From Algoriphagus vanfongensis DSM 17529 (GTDB taxonomy: Bacteria; Bacteroidota; Bacteroidia; Cytophagales; Cyclobacteriaceae), in NCBI RefSeq assembly GCF_000429465.1, contig NZ_AUBX01000017.1:166094-230093 (forward strand): a stretch of 64,000 nucleotides of DNA. Direction: 5' to 3'. The translations under genes and the position numbers were made by a program. This document shows, piece after piece, positions 62,801 to 64,000 of this stretch. Each line of letters opens with the position of its first letter. Position 1 is the stretch's first letter. The notes beneath the pieces are model-generated. The model searched no databases and was not told where the DNA came from. It saw only the letters and a program-made list of their open reading frames with translations.

Positions 62801-64000
62801 ATTTCGGAAGGATTTGGAACGACCCTCTTTGCAACAATAGACCCTGCTGATCCATCTGTCGAAATTGTTTGGTTCAATGACTTAGATCAGCAAGTTGGGG
62901 TAGGTTCTTCCTATGACACAGGAGTGCTACCTGTAGGGACACATTTCTTCTATGCGGCTGCAAGAAATACAGTCACGGGATGTGTCTCTGCTGGCAGGGA
63001 TGAGGTCATTGTGACCGTTGTGATAGATGACGCTGGCGACTGTACGATAGCCAACGGTCAGACTGTGGGTACTGACGGGCTGTTGTGTCTGCTATGTTTT
63101 GCGACAGATACGCAGCAGGCAGTGGACGGGAATTCGGCGACAGCATCCAGATTGACAGTTCCGGTAGGACTGCTAGGTTCTATTTATCAGACCTTGTCTT
63201 TCCCTACGCAAGGAGCGGCTGGAGATTCAGTACGGATCGATCTGGGCATTCCGGGAGGTTTGGCAGACGTGAATCTTCTTTCCCGCATAGGCATCACAGT
63301 ACTGAATGGCAATACCGTGGTGGATGAGTTTTCTCTGAATGAATCCTTGGTACACCTGACCTTGCTTGGAGGAAGCGGTATGCAGCGGGCAAGCTTCCCA
63401 GTTTCAGGTTCTTTCGACAGAGTTCGGATCAGCTTGACCGGTGTAGCCAATGTGCTGACCAGTCTGGACATCTATCAGGCGCAACTGGTGTTTGCTGCTC
63501 CGACGGCAGTGACTACGGATGCGGAAGTTTGTCAAGGGGAAACAGCCTTGTTGGAAGCGACCCCAGCGGCCGGCACGAGTCTGAGATGGTACGATGCAGC
63601 AGTGGGAGGCACCTTGCTTTCGGAAGGAAATAGCTATACCACGGCAGCATTGAACAGTCCGGGTACAGTCACCTATTATTTGGCTGTACTTCGCAATGGC
63701 TGCGAGAGCCCGGACCGTATTCCAGTGGAAGTGACGGTGAATCCAGCAGCCACCGCAGCAGACATCACCGCAACTGGCGGCACAATCTGCGAAGGGGAGA
63801 GCTTCACCTTGAGCGCCAGTGCAGCAAGTATCACGAATCCGGTATTCCGATTCTATACAGATCAGACCTTGGCTACCGAGATCACGGACTTGACCGTATC
63901 ACCGACTGCCACGACTACTTACTATGTAACTGTGGAAGGCGATGGAGTCTGCGAAAACGCTCCGGGTACAGCGGCTGAGTTGACTGTGACGGTAAATCCA
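56810..64000 (+). CDS. Giant A/B-repeat surface adhesin, partial at the window edge
   Basis: The frame starting ATG at 56810 runs open for 2397 codons to base 64000 with no stop. A signal peptide ends near HSQA (residue 43). Then come four A/B module pairs (about residues 46-1485), three DUF11/isopeptide-type repeats (about 1487-1890; WKSYIIDGDASLSS, VQYTIHIRNTG), two Ig-like segments (about 1890-2075; KWYTNPALSGTP, VVNPTATTTYYVIV), another B-like module (2075-2225), then more Ig-like repeats. The protein probably projects from the cell and helps adhesion or gliding, like SprB-type proteins; a T9SS sorting domain should follow downstream. Base composition is higher in GC than the neighbours. 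Confidence 0.85.
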   Translation, partial: MPKMNTLEIVLVAKKRLNLRGSLLFNFLFSLFFMLSMEAHSQASKELAVEVSHTTGIKPLGWIPRSGTVENASNALVDDNSYARVLASPGLLLGGGSFQGAIELKFATERPANTWSYVRIGADQDLLGALLGGSLGELLADVLGTVLLGRQGIEIQARNAVDGIVLSRTSTQGFDTDEVRLVQDGLGNYFLAIKPDQPYDRIRLINNSISILGLGTQYSLDVYHAFYLEGVDTCGDFRFTSFDGEGISLDLLDLGGAGVTNAGNAVDADPNSFSSISIGTLGVGASMFQEIHFEIPSAPEDYFKVKLDIQNPGVLTADLIGGIEVRAYDGDQLIYIDKLSSGLINGLDVLALLQGGNPVSLAFGPGRSFDKITVGYNSLVSLSALSNSPIRLYDVQRFGVLCSDPDPIPLPTATDPMLSMATCDATVLDFGNANFPFNAVDGNNDTFTTLEASSGTALGIGDYEGFIELGFPTRSAGTTSYIRIDFEEEVLLGLLDGSVGQLLGGVVDNVLFGSHYFTLDVKNNGGSILTSSSNNGFFNAPVRIVQDKNNHYYVAVTPDADYNSIRITESLGAILGLGETRSMNVYHVCTAAGFEACEQAFLTYSESNGISLDLLGLGEAGVTDAGFAIDGDVATASEISIGAAGLGASVYQFVEFHSPSAAEDHFRIKLAMSGGSAVTAEVLGSVVVKAFDGDTEVFSQDLRDGLISDLDLLGLLQSGAVVNLPFGPGLSFDRVAIGIESLVGANVIANPLLVYSIERFSDACPDPELVDPAETDPPFNVSDCAGEVVDWSHTNFPLNAIDGHNDTYATLSASAGTALGLGAYSSHIELKFAAPVPAGETSYVRIGLEEDNLNALLGGSLGDDLANLLGAVALGDQYFTVTPKNAGGTDIYTASSATGFGSQNVKVVQDAEGRFYIAFTADEAYQSVRIDFFLTALVGVNNTATMKVYSLCRETEFDLCEQATFTSYDGAGIALDLIDITQGGVFNPQFAIDGNSSNYSTINLGVVGAAASIFQEIYFKTKSQATDALRLRIQLDQPGILNLDLAGAYRLILYNGEDEVYNESLQNALVNNLDLLGLLNSGGIQELLIEPGVVYDRVAFGIQSLVAVNTSAPVRLYGISRISDACPDPDVEEPPYLEPVCAEELISAENADNLANLFDGNFNSYATIRSEGGTLGLGAYSGHVTLGFGDGVIVPAGTTSYMRIDMEDDLLNTLLGGSLGTALSDILGNVVLGDHYFDVIVNDGAGNPLFTASSADAFAGYNDQIKVVKDALGRSYLAITPSAAYNSVRIEDHTSALLLGQENSINIYGLCYETGTEDCATGFTTSFEGTGISVDAGAIGGYGVTNPERALDNNNNDDYSELSLGTLSVAGSIQQSIHFRQSVPANGTFKIKLGVGSGVLDASIFDRVSIVGYLDGNEVYDEALQDAVLGSVNLVNLFNNGADAELRLSLGVEVDEVALKIESVVSATLVPNVRLFYIVQDCETPDFQTWKSYIIDGDASLSSVAGGETVQYTIHIRNTGTISILDYQIQDEIPANTTYVPGSGGTLNGNTLVFEDLDIAPGQTLTQSFSVIVDENLTGITEITNLALVKANPADPGVETYPPLDNENPNDPDETGDTGTDIPVEQIFEVESWKAYTVDGDASLSAVSGGETLVYTIFVRNTGNQDLTDVVITDAIPAGTSYVSGGTMAGNSVTFTIPTLAVGETSVGYSFTVTVDQDLTGLDEIRNVAVSTVTGGLTFESYPPVDNQNPLEPDSTQPPGTVVDVTPIHSVDFSKIGISNNATSTGQAELGDEITYTLSITNTGNKELTGITIEDVIPAGLTVLDAGGASVNGSTLEFSLASLSVGQTLTVEFIVSVDNVTVGSPIVNEAEAFYPDETNNPTSVLAQHSMPTDCVAVDADDISLNSSVSEVCVGGEVTLTAALNGISIPDPVFKWYTNPALSGTPFEGDTYVVNPTATTTYYVIVEADGYCFNEPPAAIEIVVNPLPPTPTASADVTISEGFGTTLFATIDPADPSVEIVWFNDLDQQVGVGSSYDTGVLPVGTHFFYAAARNTVTGCVSAGRDEVIVTVVIDDAGDCTIANGQTVGTDGLLCLLCFATDTQQAVDGNSATASRLTVPVGLLGSIYQTLSFPTQGAAGDSVRIDLGIPGGLADVNLLSRIGITVLNGNTVVDEFSLNESLVHLTLLGGSGMQRASFPVSGSFDRVRISLTGVANVLTSLDIYQAQLVFAAPTAVTTDAEVCQGETALLEATPAAGTSLRWYDAAVGGTLLSEGNSYTTAALNSPGTVTYYLAVLRNGCESPDRIPVEVTVNPAATAADITATGGTICEGESFTLSASAASITNPVFRFYTDQTLATEITDLTVSPTATTTYYVTVEGDGVCENAPGTAAELTVTVNP
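56945..61250 (+). repeat. Four tandem A/B module pairs in the giant surface protein
   Basis: The A modules (about 56945-57500, 58068-58600, 59140-59680, 60225-60760) share a Gly/Leu run such as LLGGSLGDLLADVLGTVLLG and a later VQD...YFLAI strand. The B modules (about 57500-58020, 58600-59100, 59690-60200, 60770-61250) share a SISIGTLGVGAS-like strand and NGLDVLALLQGG. Boundaries are approximate and were read by eye. The neighbouring gene at 52888 has two pairs of the same kind. Confidence 0.8.
61268..62470 (+). repeat. Three DUF11-type repeats in the giant surface protein
   Basis: Three copies of a 125-130 residue unit, each with a TG-rich strand (YTIHIRNTG, YTIFVRNTG, YTLSITNTG), a following D.IPA.T motif and a closing NEAEAF or NVA-like strand. 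This fits the DUF11/conserved-repeat family of long surface proteins. Confidence 0.78.

Overview
The window reads as Bacteroidota DNA, probably a marine or freshwater Cytophagales such as an Algoriphagus/Cyclobacteriaceae relative (the genus is inference). The reasons are CTn-type conjugation proteins (TraM/TraN), a type IX secretion sorting tail, large SprB-like surface proteins, the TTG-N20-TAnnTTTG promoter pattern and AT-rich genes with weak ribosome binding sites. It splits into an integrated mobile element (about 1-41284) and host chromosome (about 41285-64000).

Mobile element. The left end (1-5246) carries the end of a conjugation operon: the tail of TraM, then TraN, a VirD4/TraG-type coupling ATPase, an M23 peptidase, a DUF4099/DUF3945 protein and an unknown protein. 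At 5315-6741 lie a lipoprotein and small accessory proteins. At 6909-14348 is a cargo block that looks like an unnamed defence or conflict system: a TPR/HExxH metallopeptidase, a MazG-like pyrophosphohydrolase, two tandem Schlafen-type (DUF2075) helicases fused to different nucleases (GIY-YIG and PD-(D/E)XK), a possible ADP-ribosyltransferase and a convergent EEP-fold nuclease. RadC-like, DUF6933-like and ArdC-like genes follow (14664-17541).

The second cargo block (18198-35807) is for copper and heavy metals. On the + strand are an RND pump fused to its own outer-membrane channel, a lipoprotein adaptor, a P1B-4 ATPase and a CDF-like transporter. On the - strand are a CopB-type ATPase, a multicopper oxidase fused to a CopB-like barrel, and DUF305, DUF2911, PepSY and HYC_CC_PP proteins. 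An MFS transporter ends the block. The right end (36219-41091, all on the - strand) has a primase-like protein, a RepA-like ATPase, an excisionase-like HTH protein, a membrane protein and a tyrosine recombinase. Just beyond it, 41261-41284 matches the 3' end of a tRNA-Ser gene and is followed by a strong terminator. I take this as the right attachment site; the intact tRNA gene should lie left of this window.

Chromosome. 41607-43735 holds a small-molecule stress cluster (VOC, ArsR-type repressor, SRPBCC, DoxX-like, VOC) with a clear promoter and operator. 44066-52645 is a signalling block: three histidine kinases, a single-domain response regulator, a LytTR regulator and an ECF sigma/small protein/channel operon. 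52888-64000 holds two tandem paralogous surface proteins built from alternating A and B repeat modules; the second runs off the window after 2397 codons without a stop.
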